Counted from the first letter of the stretch, positions 8,114 through 16,996 are shown. The stretch: DNA of 64,000 nucleotides from Pseudomonadota bacterium (GCA_018262095.1 JAGTRW010000023.1:1-64000), one strand, 5' to 3'. The notes: generated by a model from the sequence alone, not told the origin. Program-made: numbers and translations.

Positions 8114-9615
8114 GCCTCGCCCAGCACCTGCCGGCGCTGCAAGTGGTGTTGCCGCTGATCTCGGCGCCGCTCGCTGTTCTGCTGCGGCGCGGCGCGGTGG
8201 CCTTTGCCATCGTCACGGCCGCAGCCTGGACCGCCTTCGCCATCGCCATCGCGCTGTGGCTTCAGGTCGCCGCCGACGGAGCGATTTCGTACCACATCGG
8301 CAACTGGCAACCGCCGTGGGGAATCGAGTACCGTATCGACCGCCTCAACAGCTTCGTGTTGGTGCTTGTTTCCGGCATTGCCGCCGTCGTCCTGCCCTAC
8401 AGTCGCGCCAGCGTCGAGCGCGAGATTCCGCGCGAATCGCACTACCTCTTCTACGCTATGCTCGGTCTGTGTTTTACCGGTCTGCTCGGCATCACCATTA
8501 CCGGCGACGCTTTCAACCTTTTTGTCTTCCTCGAAATTTCGTCGTTGTCGACCTATGTGCTGATCGCGCTGGGCCGCGACCGTCGCGCGCTCACCGCGTC
8601 CTACCAGTACCTGATCATGGGCAGTATCGGCGCGACCTTCATCGTCATCGCCATCGGCCTGCTCTATCTGATGACTGGCACGCTCAACCTAGCCGACATG
8701 GCGACCAAACTTGCGGCGATCAAGAGCACACGTCCGGTGCTCGCCGCACTGGCCTTCTTTACAGTGGGCGTTTCGCTCAAGGCCGCGATCTTCCCTCTAC
8801 ACCAATGGTTGCCCAATGCCTACACCTATGCGCCGTCGGCGGTCACGGCGCTGGTTGCAGCGACGGCAACCAAGGTGACCCTTTACGCGCTGATCCGATT
8901 CTATTTCACGATTTTTGGCGAGAGCATGGTCTTCAAGAGCCTGCCCTTGCCGGAAATCATGCTGGTGCTGTCGCTCTTCGCGATGCTGGTCGCCAATTTC
9001 GTCGCCATTTTCCAGACCAATTTGAAGCGCCTGTTCGCCTATTCGAGCGTCGGCCAGATCGGCTACATCACGCTCGGCCTGTCGTTCGATTCTGTGCACG
9101 GGCTTGCCGCGTCGATCATGCATCTCGTCAATCACGGGATCGCCAAGGGCGGAATCTTCCTGCTCATCGGCGCCATCGTGGCGACTTTGACTACCCGGCA
9201 AGGCATGCCTCCGGCGCCGACCTTTGATCGCCTGGCTGGCCTTGCGAAGCAAATGCCGTTGACCTGCTTCGGCATCGTCATCGGCGGGTTTAGCCTGATC
9301 GGCGTGCCTGGGACGGCGGGCTTCATCACCAAGTGGCACCTGATCCTGGCGGCAATCGAAAAGGACCAGTGGTGGCTCGTCGGTGCGATTCTCATCAGTT
9401 CGCTGCTGGCAGTGACCTACGTCTGGCGCTTTGTCGAAGTCGCCTATTTCCGCGCCCCGCCAGCTGGATCGGCGCCGCGTGGCGAGGCCACGTATGCCCT
9501 GCTGATCCCGGCGTACGTGCTGATCGCCGCAACCATCTGGTTTGGTATCGACACTTCTTTCACTGTCGATACGGCGCTGGATGCCGCTCAACTATTGATG
9601 CATAACAGCCGATGA
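8110..9615 (+). CDS. mrpD: Mrp antiporter subunit D (first antiporter-like subunit)
   Basis: A 501-residue proton-translocating membrane protein of the MrpD/NuoL/M/N family with ~14 helices. The key glutamate lies in FVFLEISSLSTYV and key lysines in VSLKAAIFPLHQWLPNAYTYAPSAVTALVAATATK and NLKRLFAYSSVGQIGY. All are present, so it should be functional. Together with the next two large ORFs it gives the complex three antiporter-like subunits. Overlaps of 4 bp on both sides indicate a tight operon. Confidence 0.92.
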   Translation: MSLAQHLPALQVVLPLISAPLAVLLRRGAVAFAIVTAAAWTAFAIAIALWLQVAADGAISYHIGNWQPPWGIEYRIDRLNSFVLVLVSGIAAVVLPYSRASVEREIPRESHYLFYAMLGLCFTGLLGITITGDAFNLFVFLEISSLSTYVLIALGRDRRALTASYQYLIMGSIGATFIVIAIGLLYLMTGTLNLADMATKLAAIKSTRPVLAALAFFTVGVSLKAAIFPLHQWLPNAYTYAPSAVTALVAATATKVTLYALIRFYFTIFGESMVFKSLPLPEIMLVLSLFAMLVANFVAIFQTNLKRLFAYSSVGQIGYITLGLSFDSVHGLAASIMHLVNHGIAKGGIFLLIGAIVATLTTRQGMPPAPTFDRLAGLAKQMPLTCFGIVIGGFSLIGVPGTAGFITKWHLILAAIEKDQWWLVGAILISSLLAVTYVWRFVEVAYFRAPPAGSAPRGEATYALLIPAYVLIAATIWFGIDTSFTVDTALDAAQLLMHNSR

Positions 9616-11081
9616 ACAACGACAAGCTCATTCTCGCGATTCTTCTGTTGCCCGTTTTCGGCGCACTGGGCATCCTTCTGGCCAGGCGCTGGCCGAATCT
9701 GCGCGAAACCGTCACCGTGCTGACTGCGGTGTCGCTGTTCGCCGGCGTGCTCCAGTTGCTCGACCCAGTGCTCGCCGGCCTGCGCCCCGCAGTCGCCTTG
9801 CTTGAGCCGCTGCCCGGTCTGCCGATTGCCTTTCGTGTCGAGCCTTTGGGAATGATCTTTGCACTGATTGCGTCGGGATTGTGGATCGTCAATTCGATCT
9901 ATTCGATCGGCTATATGCGCAAGAACAAGGAGAACCACCAGACGCGCTTTTACGTTTGCTTTGCGTTGTCCATCGACGCAGCGCTCGGCATCGCCTTTTC
10001 CGCCAACCTGCTGACCTTGTTCCTGTTTTATGAAGTGCTGACGCTGATCACCTACCCGCTGGTCACCCATTCGGGAACCGAGCAGGCCAAGAAGGGCGGC
10101 CGCGTCTATCTGGCAATCCTGATGGGCACCTCGATGCTGTTCCTGCTGCCGGCCATCGTCTACACCTGGCACATCGCCGGCACCACCGATTTTCGCGCCG
10201 GCGGCATCCTGCCCGGCGATCTCGCACCAGCCACCGTGGTCGCGCTGCTGGCGCTTTTCATGTTCGGTATCGGCAAGGCGGCGCTGATGCCTTTCCATCG
10301 CTGGCTGCCCGCGGCAATGGTCGCGCCAACGCCGGTTTCGGCCTTGCTGCATGCGGTCGCGGTAGTCAAGGCTGGAGTTTTCAGTGTCGTCAAGGTCGTA
10401 GTCTATGTCTTCGGATTCGACATCCTTTCCGGCCATACCGATTGGCTGATCGGCATTTCGTGCTTCACCATCATCACCGCCTCGGTGGTCGCGCTCAACG
10501 CCGACAACCTCAAGCGACGGCTTGCCTACTCGACGGTCAGCCAGCTCTCGTACATTATTCTGGGGGCTGCAGTTCTTACCCCGCTGTCGCTGGTCGGCGC
10601 AGCGCTGCATATCGCCGCTCACGCTTTCGGAAAAATAACGCTGTTCTTTGCCGCGGGCTCAATTTACACGGCGGCGCACAAAACTGACGTCAGCCAACTC
10701 GACGGAATTGGCCGCGAAATGCCCTGGACGATGGGTGCGTTTGCCATCGGTGCGCTTTCACTGATCGGCATTCCCCCCTTCGTTGGCTTCCTGAGCAAGT
10801 GGTACCTCATATCGGGAGCACTCGCCGGAGAGCGCTACGTGGTAGCGGCAGTCATTCTGGTCAGTACCTTGCTGAATGCCGCTTACTTTCTCCCGATCAT
10901 TCATCGTGCATTCTTTCGCCCAGCTCACGATGACCCGCATCATCGCTCAGGGCACGGTGAGGCGCCGCTGCCGATGGTCATCGCCATCGTTCTCTCCGCC
11001 TCAGGGACATTTATCGCGTTCCTCTTTCCCGACATCTTTCTCAGGCTGGCGCGAGGCATCGCACTGGGAGGAACATCATGA
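9612..11081 (+). CDS. Second MrpD/NuoL-like antiporter subunit
   Basis: A 489-residue member of the same proton-conducting family but not a recent copy of mrpD. The glutamate appears in LFLFYEVLTLITYPLVTH and the lysines in IGKAALMPFHRWLPAAMVAPTPVSALLHAVAVVKAG and NLKRRLAYSTVSQLSYIILG. The VSALLHA...VKAG and HAFGKITLFFAAG segments are nearer to NuoL/MbhH-type proteins than the first subunit is. It probably supplies a second ion or proton channel in place of the missing MrpA antiporter domain. Confidence 0.85.
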   Translation: MNNDKLILAILLLPVFGALGILLARRWPNLRETVTVLTAVSLFAGVLQLLDPVLAGLRPAVALLEPLPGLPIAFRVEPLGMIFALIASGLWIVNSIYSIGYMRKNKENHQTRFYVCFALSIDAALGIAFSANLLTLFLFYEVLTLITYPLVTHSGTEQAKKGGRVYLAILMGTSMLFLLPAIVYTWHIAGTTDFRAGGILPGDLAPATVVALLALFMFGIGKAALMPFHRWLPAAMVAPTPVSALLHAVAVVKAGVFSVVKVVVYVFGFDILSGHTDWLIGISCFTIITASVVALNADNLKRRLAYSTVSQLSYIILGAAVLTPLSLVGAALHIAAHAFGKITLFFAAGSIYTAAHKTDVSQLDGIGREMPWTMGAFAIGALSLIGIPPFVGFLSKWYLISGALAGERYVVAAVILVSTLLNAAYFLPIIHRAFFRPAHDDPHHRSGHGEAPLPMVIAIVLSASGTFIAFLFPDIFLRLARGIALGGTS

Positions 11082-11350
11082 ACAGGCCGCGCAATCATCG
11101 CCACGCCGAGGCCAGACGCTGGCTGGATTATCCGGAAAACGTGCGAAAAATCTATTTTTCGGTCTGGATCGGCTGTGCCATTTTGCTGCTTCTGGAGCTG
11201 ATGATCGACAAGCACGCCGAAACCACAGCCGAACACTGGTTTGGCTTCCACGGCTTCTTTGGCCTGATCGCTTGTATTGCCCTGGTGCTGGCGGCCAAAC
11301 TCCTGCGCCGCATCATCTCCCGGCCCGAAAACTACTATGACCATCACTGA
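11078..11350 (+). CDS. Small two-helix membrane protein in the mrp operon
   Basis: A 90-residue protein with a basic N terminus and two predicted helices, VWIGCAILLLLELMI (residues ~30-45) and FFGLIACIALVLAAKLL (~58-75). It overlaps both neighbours (4 bp before, 14 bp into the next gene), so it is an integral operon member. I do not recognise a named Mrp subunit. Size and position suggest an accessory subunit that joins the second and third large subunits. Confidence 0.75.
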   Translation: MNRPRNHRHAEARRWLDYPENVRKIYFSVWIGCAILLLLELMIDKHAETTAEHWFGFHGFFGLIACIALVLAAKLLRRIISRPENYYDHH

Positions 11351-13037
11351 ATTGTCACCCGGCCTGACCCTGATTGTCGGCAGCCTTTTGATTCCTCTGC
11401 TGCGTGGGCGGGCTCGGTCGGTCTACCTCGTGCTGCTGCCCCTGCTTGGCTTGGTCCATCTTGCTCAGCTATCGACCGGCGAGTTTGGCGTCCTGCACTT
11501 TCTCGGACTGCAGTTGGTCACGCTGCGGGTAGACCGCTGGAGCATGCTTTTCGGCTGGATCTTCATGATCGCCGCGCTCATCTCGGCGATTTACGCGCTG
11601 CATTTACGCACCGCGTTGCAGACAACCGCAGGATTCGCGTACGCCGGCAGCGCCATTGGCGCAGTATTCGCCGGAGACCTGATGACGCTGTTCATTTTCT
11701 GGGAATTGACCGCCGTCACCTCGGTCTTGCTGGTCTGGGCTGGCGGCACCGCTTCCGCCTATCGAGCCGGGATGCGTTACCTCATCGTCCAGATTACGTC
11801 CGGTATGCTTCTTTTCTTCGGTGCAGTGATCCAGTTCAAAGCCACCGGTTCGCTCGCCTTCGATCACATCGGTCTCGATGCGCCGGGAGGATGGCTTTTC
11901 TTTATCGCCTTCGGCATCAAGTGCGCTTTTCCGCTGCTGCACACCTGGTTGCAAGACGCCTATCCCGAGGCGTCAGAGGTCGGAACGGTCTTTCTGTCGG
12001 CATTTACCACCAAGCTCGCAATTTACGCCCTGGCGCGCGGTTTTTCCGGCACCGAGTTGCTCATCCCGATCGGCGCCATCATGACTGCCTTTCCGATCTT
12101 TTTCGCAGTCATCGAAAACGATCTGCGCAAAGTGCTGGCCTATAGCCTGAACAATCAATTGGGTTTCATGGTAGTCGGCATCGGCATCGGTACCGAACTC
12201 TCGCTGAACGGGACCGCCGCCCATGCGTTCACCCACATCATCTACAAAGCGCTGCTGTTCATGTCGATGGGCGCCGTGCTGTACCGAGTCGGAACGGTCA
12301 AGGGCTCTGAACTTGGCGGACTTTACAAGTCGATGCCATTGACCACCGTGTTTTGCATCATCGGAGCCGCGTCGATATCAGGATTTCCGCTGTTCAGCGG
12401 CTTCGTCAGCAAATCGATGATCCTCTCTGCCGCCGGACAGGGCGCCTATTTGATAACTTGGGTGACGCTGCTGTTTGCCTCCGCGGGCGTGTTCCACCAT
12501 TCCGGGATCAAGATTCCCTACTTTGGCTTCTTTGGCCATGATTCTGGCAAACGCTGCAAGGAAGCGCCCGTCAACATGCTCGTCGCCATGGGTATCGCCG
12601 CGATTCTCTGCGTCGGCATTGGCGTCATGCCTGGTCCCCTCTATGCAATGCTTCCTTACCCTGTTGTCTTTGAGCCCTACACCGCGTCGCACGTGCTGGG
12701 ACAACTTCAATTGCTGATGTTCTCGGCGCTGGCCTTCTCGATTCTGATGTGGACGCGCATCTATCCGCCTGAACTGCGCGCAGTCAATCTTGACGTCGAC
12801 TGGCTCTGGCGTGTGGCTTTCCCGTCAGCTTGGCGTTACGGCGTTGGTTTGTGGGAAAGCTTGCTGGCAAGTGCTGCCAGTGTCCTGGCCGCAAAGTCTG
12901 CCAACATTTGTAGCTTGGTCGCTCGCCACCGGCAGGCGGACGGGTTGCTAATCCGCTCCTGGCCAACTCGCAGCATGGCGATGTGGGTAATGGTGATGCT
13001 GCTTGCCTATCTGCTTGTTTACTATATCGGCAAGTGA
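11337..13037 (+). CDS. Third MrpD/NuoL-like antiporter subunit
   Basis: A 566-residue membrane protein of the proton-conducting subunit family. The ATG at 11337 lies inside the preceding gene; the track's longer ORF from 11277 is in frame but starts within that gene. Conserved Glu is in LFIFWELTAVTSVLLVWAG and Lys in FGIKCAFPLLHTWLQDAYPEASEVGTVFLSAFTTKLAIYA and NDLRKVLAYSLNNQLGFMVVG. The C-terminal ~130 residues extend beyond the family core and end in a hydrophobic helix (MWVMVMLLAYLLVYYIG). It is annotated in many genomes as Na+/H+ antiporter subunit D. Confidence 0.85.
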   Translation: MTITELSPGLTLIVGSLLIPLLRGRARSVYLVLLPLLGLVHLAQLSTGEFGVLHFLGLQLVTLRVDRWSMLFGWIFMIAALISAIYALHLRTALQTTAGFAYAGSAIGAVFAGDLMTLFIFWELTAVTSVLLVWAGGTASAYRAGMRYLIVQITSGMLLFFGAVIQFKATGSLAFDHIGLDAPGGWLFFIAFGIKCAFPLLHTWLQDAYPEASEVGTVFLSAFTTKLAIYALARGFSGTELLIPIGAIMTAFPIFFAVIENDLRKVLAYSLNNQLGFMVVGIGIGTELSLNGTAAHAFTHIIYKALLFMSMGAVLYRVGTVKGSELGGLYKSMPLTTVFCIIGAASISGFPLFSGFVSKSMILSAAGQGAYLITWVTLLFASAGVFHHSGIKIPYFGFFGHDSGKRCKEAPVNMLVAMGIAAILCVGIGVMPGPLYAMLPYPVVFEPYTASHVLGQLQLLMFSALAFSILMWTRIYPPELRAVNLDVDWLWRVAFPSAWRYGVGLWESLLASAASVLAAKSANICSLVARHRQADGLLIRSWPTRSMAMWVMVMLLAYLLVYYIGK

Positions 13038-13044
13038 GGCGGAC

Positions 13045-13401
13045 ATGACCAATTCGAATGCGTTCCACCTGCTCGGCAGAGCACTAAAGCGAAGCGTGCT
13101 GGCTTGGGCCTTACCTCACATTGTGCAGGTACCGCCTGCCGAATGGGATGACGCTTTGAAGCGGGCACGGGAAACAAATTTCGACACGATCGAGCGTATT
13201 GGGGTTCTGGCCGGCATCGCGTTTACGACTTACCTGCTGCGCTTTGACGCAAATGAAGCCGAGATATCTCTTCCAATTCGTTTCCTTGCTCAATTTGCGG
13301 CCGCCGTACCGCTGCTCATCCTACTTGTTGGTCCGTTCTACCTACGTTGCTTGCGCCGTGGGCTGGATCACGTCATCGAACACCGGCGCATTGCCGGTTG
13401 A
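13045..13401 (+). CDS. Small membrane protein at the end of the mrp operon
   Basis: A 118-residue protein starting at the ATG 7 bases after the previous stop, preceded by AGGCGGAC. The N-terminal half is soluble (PPAEWDDALKRARETNFDTIER). Two helices follow (IGVLAGIAFTTYLL; FLAQFAAAVPLLILLVGPFYL) and a basic tail (RCLRRGLDHVIEHRR). No family recognised. Its spacing implies co-transcription with the antiporter genes. Confidence 0.7.
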   Translation: MTNSNAFHLLGRALKRSVLAWALPHIVQVPPAEWDDALKRARETNFDTIERIGVLAGIAFTTYLLRFDANEAEISLPIRFLAQFAAAVPLLILLVGPFYLRCLRRGLDHVIEHRRIAG

Positions 13402-13422
13402 TTCCCCCCAGGAGGAGACATC

Positions 13423-14010
13423 ATGTTACCCAGAACTGGAAACAAATTTGCTTCCGACGGAAAGGCATACGGCTTAATCCACACGCAACAATTGCTGGGA
13501 GCGGACACCATGAGCACACCAGATCAAACTGAAGTAAACGCCAAACCTTTGCGCCTATTGGTACCGATAAATGCCAACCAGGATTCGCGCTGGGGCATTC
13601 AGTATGCATTGCGCCGTCACCAGAAAGGCACCTTATTGGAAGTGGTTCTACTCAATGTAGGCGAACCGATCACTCAGTGGGAGGTTCTACGTTTCCGCAC
13701 GCAGCAGGAAATTGAACAGTTTCAGTCTGAGCGGGCGCAGGCATTTATCGAAGAGGCGAGCCAGTTGTTGGAGGCGAGTAATATTCCATTTCGCGGTGTT
13801 TTCAAACAGGGAAAATTAGTGTTCTCAATTCTGGATACCGCCGAAGAGCTCGATTGCGACGAGATCGTGTTGCCAACGTCTAAAACATGGTTATCGAGCC
13901 TGTTCTCTTGCGACATCGTCAGCACGGTCGTGCGTCAGCAGCGTGGTGTACCTGTCGTACTGGTGAATGATGAGGGGAGCACGCTAGAATCGAATCGAGT
14001 TCTTCAGTGA
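13423..14010 (+). CDS. Universal stress protein family protein
   Basis: A UspA-fold cytoplasmic protein of 195 residues. The core starts at LRLLVPINANQDSRWGIQYALRRH and ends with the usual CDEIVLPTSK...STVVRQQRGVPVVLVND strand. The nucleotide-binding glycine motif (G-2x-G-9x-G) is not evident, so it may be of the non-ATP-binding kind. A very strong ribosome-binding site (AGGAGGAG) sits just before the ATG at 13423; an inner ATG at 13511 (GGAGCGG upstream) would give a 165-residue form closer to the usual length. It probably follows the mrp operon on the same transcript. Confidence 0.8.
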   Translation: MLPRTGNKFASDGKAYGLIHTQQLLGADTMSTPDQTEVNAKPLRLLVPINANQDSRWGIQYALRRHQKGTLLEVVLLNVGEPITQWEVLRFRTQQEIEQFQSERAQAFIEEASQLLEASNIPFRGVFKQGKLVFSILDTAEELDCDEIVLPTSKTWLSSLFSCDIVSTVVRQQRGVPVVLVNDEGSTLESNRVLQ

Positions 14011-14259
14011 GACAAGGCAGTCCGTCGCACCGCGATTGGCGTCTACTTGTGGGGAATACAAACGTGCCCCACTCGTTGCATTCGATGTTCGGGAATACGG
14101 TAAGCGGGTGCAATCTTTGCCTTCAAGCCGTCATGAACTGAGCGCTTGGCAAATCAGAGGCATCCATGTACGTTCTACGGCCCCATTTTGCCAAGCGAGT
14201 TATGCGGCGGCGCGACAGCCGGCGCGTTCTGAGCCGGTCAATAGCCAGTTGCGACGCCC

Positions 14260-14445
14260 CTAGGTGATTGGCCGGATGGCGTTCTCCGCCGGGTTGTTGT
14301 CGATTGCCAAGGCGCCGTCATCGACATAGCGCATCAACGCCGGCCAGCGTTTCAGGCTGTAGTCGATGGCACGCGCTAGACCGGTGCCGTCCGCGGTCTT
14401 TACACATTGCGCAATCAGCCAATCGCGTAACGCGGTCACCTGTTT
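14260..14445 (-). pseudogene. IS66-family transposase (TnpC) C-terminal fragment
   Basis: About 60 codons match the C-terminal part of IS66 transposases: ALRDWLIAQ...GLARAIDYSLKRWPALMRYVDDGALAIDNNPAENAIRP. The conserved IDNNPAEN(A/L)IRP box is intact, but the frame stops straight after it and the upstream part is unrelated. No inverted repeats or second IS66 gene are seen. This is a dead insertion-sequence remnant. Confidence 0.8.
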
Positions 14446-14640
14446 TTCCTGATTGGGGTGGTCTTCTTCGCCCATCACCCGGTGGCATTCATGGGACTGC
14501 TTCTGTTTTGTATCGGGTTTACCGAGGCCTACAAACGCCATCAGGATCGTCTCTTCCTGAGGGAGGAATTAGTGGTTGCCTTCTTCCTTGCCCGCTCGGT
14601 GACGTTGGGGGGGCTTCAGGAATGGTGGTTAGCTTTTAGC
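14440..14640 (+). pseudogene. Fragment of a putative Na+/H+ antiporter
   Basis: The plus-strand frame reads LFFLIGVVFFAHHPVAFMGLLLFCIGFTEAYKRHQDRLFLREELVVAFFLARSVTLGGLQEWWL. This resembles an internal two-helix segment of the large 'putative Na+/H+ antiporter' family. Neither start nor the rest of the protein is present; the frame runs into unrelated sequence at ~14640. It abuts the IS66 fragment, which suggests that insertion and deletion destroyed an antiporter gene here. Confidence 0.6.
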
Positions 14641-14810
14641 CAGGATCGCGCGCCATTGCCAGGCTGTTGAGCATCCCGTGAGGCCGCGCTTGGTGCGCAC
14701 TGACGGCGGCTTCAGCAGCTCAAGCGGTTGCTAGCCTTGGCCATCGAGCCCGCAGCTATCAAACGCAGCCCCTCTAACATCAGGGGTTCGTTGGTAACGT
14801 GCCACTGGCG

Positions 14811-14990
14811 CTAGCCTGGATCCTTCGGACGATCCGCTTCCGATCGTGGCGTCTCCCGGCAATCAACGAGGGAGCGACTTCTCAGCTTGTTTTCGCGACG
14901 TATACGGACGGCCACACCAAAATACAAGAAAATCAGGACAAGCATCAGAGCGAGGGCAATCCAGGGTTTATCGACGATGTGCTGAATCAT
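14811..14990 (-). CDS. 59-residue membrane protein coupled to the ClC gene (below track cutoff)
   Basis: The ORF begins with an ATG that overlaps the ClC stop codon in the form ATGA, a classic translational-coupling arrangement. The product has one helix (WIALALMLVLIFLYFGVAV, residues ~10-28), then a strongly basic stretch (RIRRENKLRSR) and a hydrophilic tail. It would sit in the inner membrane with the basic side in the cytoplasm. It was missed by the ORF track only because it is 59 residues long. Family unknown; a ClC-associated small protein is the natural guess. Confidence 0.6.
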   Translation of the reverse strand: MIQHIVDKPWIALALMLVLIFLYFGVAVRIRRENKLRSRSLVDCRETPRSEADRPKDPG

Positions 14991-16297
14991 CGGCTACTCG
15001 CGGGAGGGCTGAATTTCACGGGGCGAAACCCAAGCGCCAGTTGCTGGTACAACTCGGGACTCAGGCGCGAGCTGACCGCTTTGGCTATCAAAGTCACCGC
15101 CATCAGACTGATGACCATCTCATGACCGTCGATCATTTCCATGACGATAATCGCCGAAGTGATGGGTGCCTGGGTTACGGCGGCCAGAAACCCGGCCATA
15201 CATAGGGCGATAATCGGAATCGCCTCGGCTGGTATTCCCAGCAACAGGGCAATATTGGAGCCAAGCGCTGCGCCCACGGCCAGCGATGGGGCGAAAATTC
15301 CCCCGGGTATCCCCGAGTAATAGCTGATGAGCGTGGCCAGAAATCGAGAAAGTGGCGCGTGCCAAGGAAGCACGACTTGCCCGGAGACGACCTGAGATGT
15401 GATCTGATATCCACTGCCATAGGAAAGACCGCCGCCCACCCAGCCAATGACCGCTATCAGCACACCGCAAAGGCCGGCGAAAGCCACCGGGTGCTTGGCG
15501 CGCCAACGCCAGACGACAAATTCCTTACATTGCTGTGGCCAGATCATCAGGCGGCTGAAAAGCCCGCCGAGCAGTCCGCACACAACCCCGGCAAGAATGA
15601 TCGGCAGGACGATGGAACGATTGAGGTTGTCGATCTTGAGATGGCCAAAATAGTTGTAATTTCCAAGCAAGGCGACGGCCACCAGACCCGACAGAATGAT
15701 CGTGCTGACCAATACGCCGCTAGTTCGAGTTTCCAGTCGGCGGCCCAACTCCTCAACGGCAAAGACAATACCGGCCAGCGGCGTATTGAATGCCGCGGCG
15801 ACACCGGCGGCGCCCCCGGCCAGAATCAGATCCTGCATGCGCAAGGCGCGCGAATGCGGAAGCCATTTGTGAACGGCGTGCATAATCGACGCCGCGACTT
15901 GAACGGAAGGGCCTTCGCGACCGGCCGAGAAGCCGCCGACCAGCGCCAAGGCGCCAAGGAATATCTTGCCGCAGGCGATGCGTAGTGAGAGCAGCGTATT
16001 GACGGCCTTTCCCTGGGCGGCCAGTCGGGTCGCGGCGATGACTTGCGGGATGCCGCTGCCCTGGGCGCCGGGAAAATAGCGCCGGGTTAGCCAGACAGTC
16101 AGCATGCCAATGGTCGGAGCCAACAGCAAGGGCATCCAGGCGCATCCAGAACACAGTACGACGAACAGCGCCAAGGCCCACTCCGCCAGTTTGGCGAAGG
16201 CGACCACCATCAGGCCGGCGAAGAGGGCGGCGAGCCAGAGCGTCATCCGAGTTCGCCAACGAAAACTACTCAATGGGCCACGAAGTCGAACCATCAC
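14987..16297 (-). CDS. ClC-type chloride channel/antiporter
   Basis: A 436-residue ClC protein. Selectivity-filter motifs are GAQGSGIPQV, GREGPSVQ (with the gating Glu), and YYSGIPGGIFAPSLAVGAALG. The FNTPLAGIVFAVEELGRRLE segment keeps the inner glutamate that marks Cl-/H+ antiporters rather than channels. No C-terminal CBS domains are present. GTG 16297 and ATG 16294 are adjacent possible starts. It would exchange chloride for protons and help with acid or osmotic balance, consistent with the neighbouring cation antiporters. Confidence 0.92.
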   Translation of the reverse strand: MMVRLRGPLSSFRWRTRMTLWLAALFAGLMVVAFAKLAEWALALFVVLCSGCAWMPLLLAPTIGMLTVWLTRRYFPGAQGSGIPQVIAATRLAAQGKAVNTLLSLRIACGKIFLGALALVGGFSAGREGPSVQVAASIMHAVHKWLPHSRALRMQDLILAGGAAGVAAAFNTPLAGIVFAVEELGRRLETRTSGVLVSTIILSGLVAVALLGNYNYFGHLKIDNLNRSIVLPIILAGVVCGLLGGLFSRLMIWPQQCKEFVVWRWRAKHPVAFAGLCGVLIAVIGWVGGGLSYGSGYQITSQVVSGQVVLPWHAPLSRFLATLISYYSGIPGGIFAPSLAVGAALGSNIALLLGIPAEAIPIIALCMAGFLAAVTQAPITSAIIVMEMIDGHEMVISLMAVTLIAKAVSSRLSPELYQQLALGFRPVKFSPPASSR

Positions 16298-16327
16298 CTA
16301 ATCTCACCGACAATGGGGCACTCGTAT

Positions 16328-16410
16328 TCAGTTCGCTCGCTGTGATATTTCAAATTGCTCAATCGTTCTTTCCTTGTTGCGTCAAAGCCAAATAGAGGCT
16401 GGCCTGTCAT
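16328..16410 (-). pseudogene. Broken third copy of the cysteine-rich lipoprotein (3' end only)
   Basis: With one base restored the minus strand reads FGF(D)RNKERTIEQFEISQRAN-stop. This lines up with FGFDHNKDRALDQLAKAQRTN-stop of the intact neighbour at 16553, and the DNA is similar over ~70 bases (shared TCCTTGTTG and CAAAGCCAAA blocks). A one-base loss puts the tail out of frame. It marks a decayed paralogue. Confidence 0.65.
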
Positions 16411-16552
16411 CACTGTTTATGCTCCTCGGCTGACAATGTGCATCGCGCATTGAAAAAAAATCCACGTATCCGGTTTGTTTGGCAAAAACCCTCGACGGTC
16501 CGCGACATCGAGTCGGGAATTATTCTTTTGCACGTGTCCTGCCCGTCTTCGT

Positions 16553-16996
16553 TCAATTCGTTCGCTGCGCTTTTGCTAATTGATCAAGCGCCCGGTCCTT
16601 GTTGTGATCAAAGCCAAAGTAAAAATGCCGGCCTTTTTTCCCGACGGAACGACCGTGCCCCGCCGAACACGAAGTCATTGACCAGCGCAGTCTCCTGCTA
16701 CGATCGTCGTTGCACGAGATCTTCCCGTCCCCCCTGATCCCGCCGCAGTTCTCCGCGTCGGGAAGCTCCTTACCGCCAAGCTGACCAGTTAACGAGCACA
16801 CCGTGTTGCCCTGGCGCAACTCGAAATTGAATCGATAGTTGTCTTCCGCCGCAGGCAGAAAGATCTTGGTCTTGAACAATGGGCCATCATCATCGAATTT
16901 GGCCACGAGAACGCCATATTCATCGCCTCGACGACATGCCGTGGTGATTGACAAAGCCAGGCACAGCAATCCAACGGCAATGATATTCCTTCGCAT
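16553..16996 (-). CDS. Cysteine-rich putative lipoprotein, copy 1
   Basis: A 147-residue exported protein with a lipoprotein signal (LLCLALSITTAC, cleavage before Cys ~21). The mature part shares a pattern with the next gene: GVLV...IxxPA..D.Y.F....RQ...VC.LTG......P..E.C.G.RG.G..SCND.R...L.W..TSC..G.GRS......F.FGF......A.DQL.KA. Four or more conserved cysteines suggest disulfide bonds in the periplasm. No known family is recognised. Start ATG 16996 has weak upstream signals. Confidence 0.7.
   Translation of the reverse strand: MRRNIIAVGLLCLALSITTACRRGDEYGVLVAKFDDDGPLFKTKIFLPAAEDNYRFNFELRQGNTVCSLTGQLGGKELPDAENCGGIRGDGKISCNDDRSRRLRWSMTSCSAGHGRSVGKKGRHFYFGFDHNKDRALDQLAKAQRTN

Noticed and set aside
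9588-10622. 344-residue minus-strand ORF
   Set aside because: Antisense to the second MrpD-like gene; Gln/Arg/Asp-rich artefact of codon bias.
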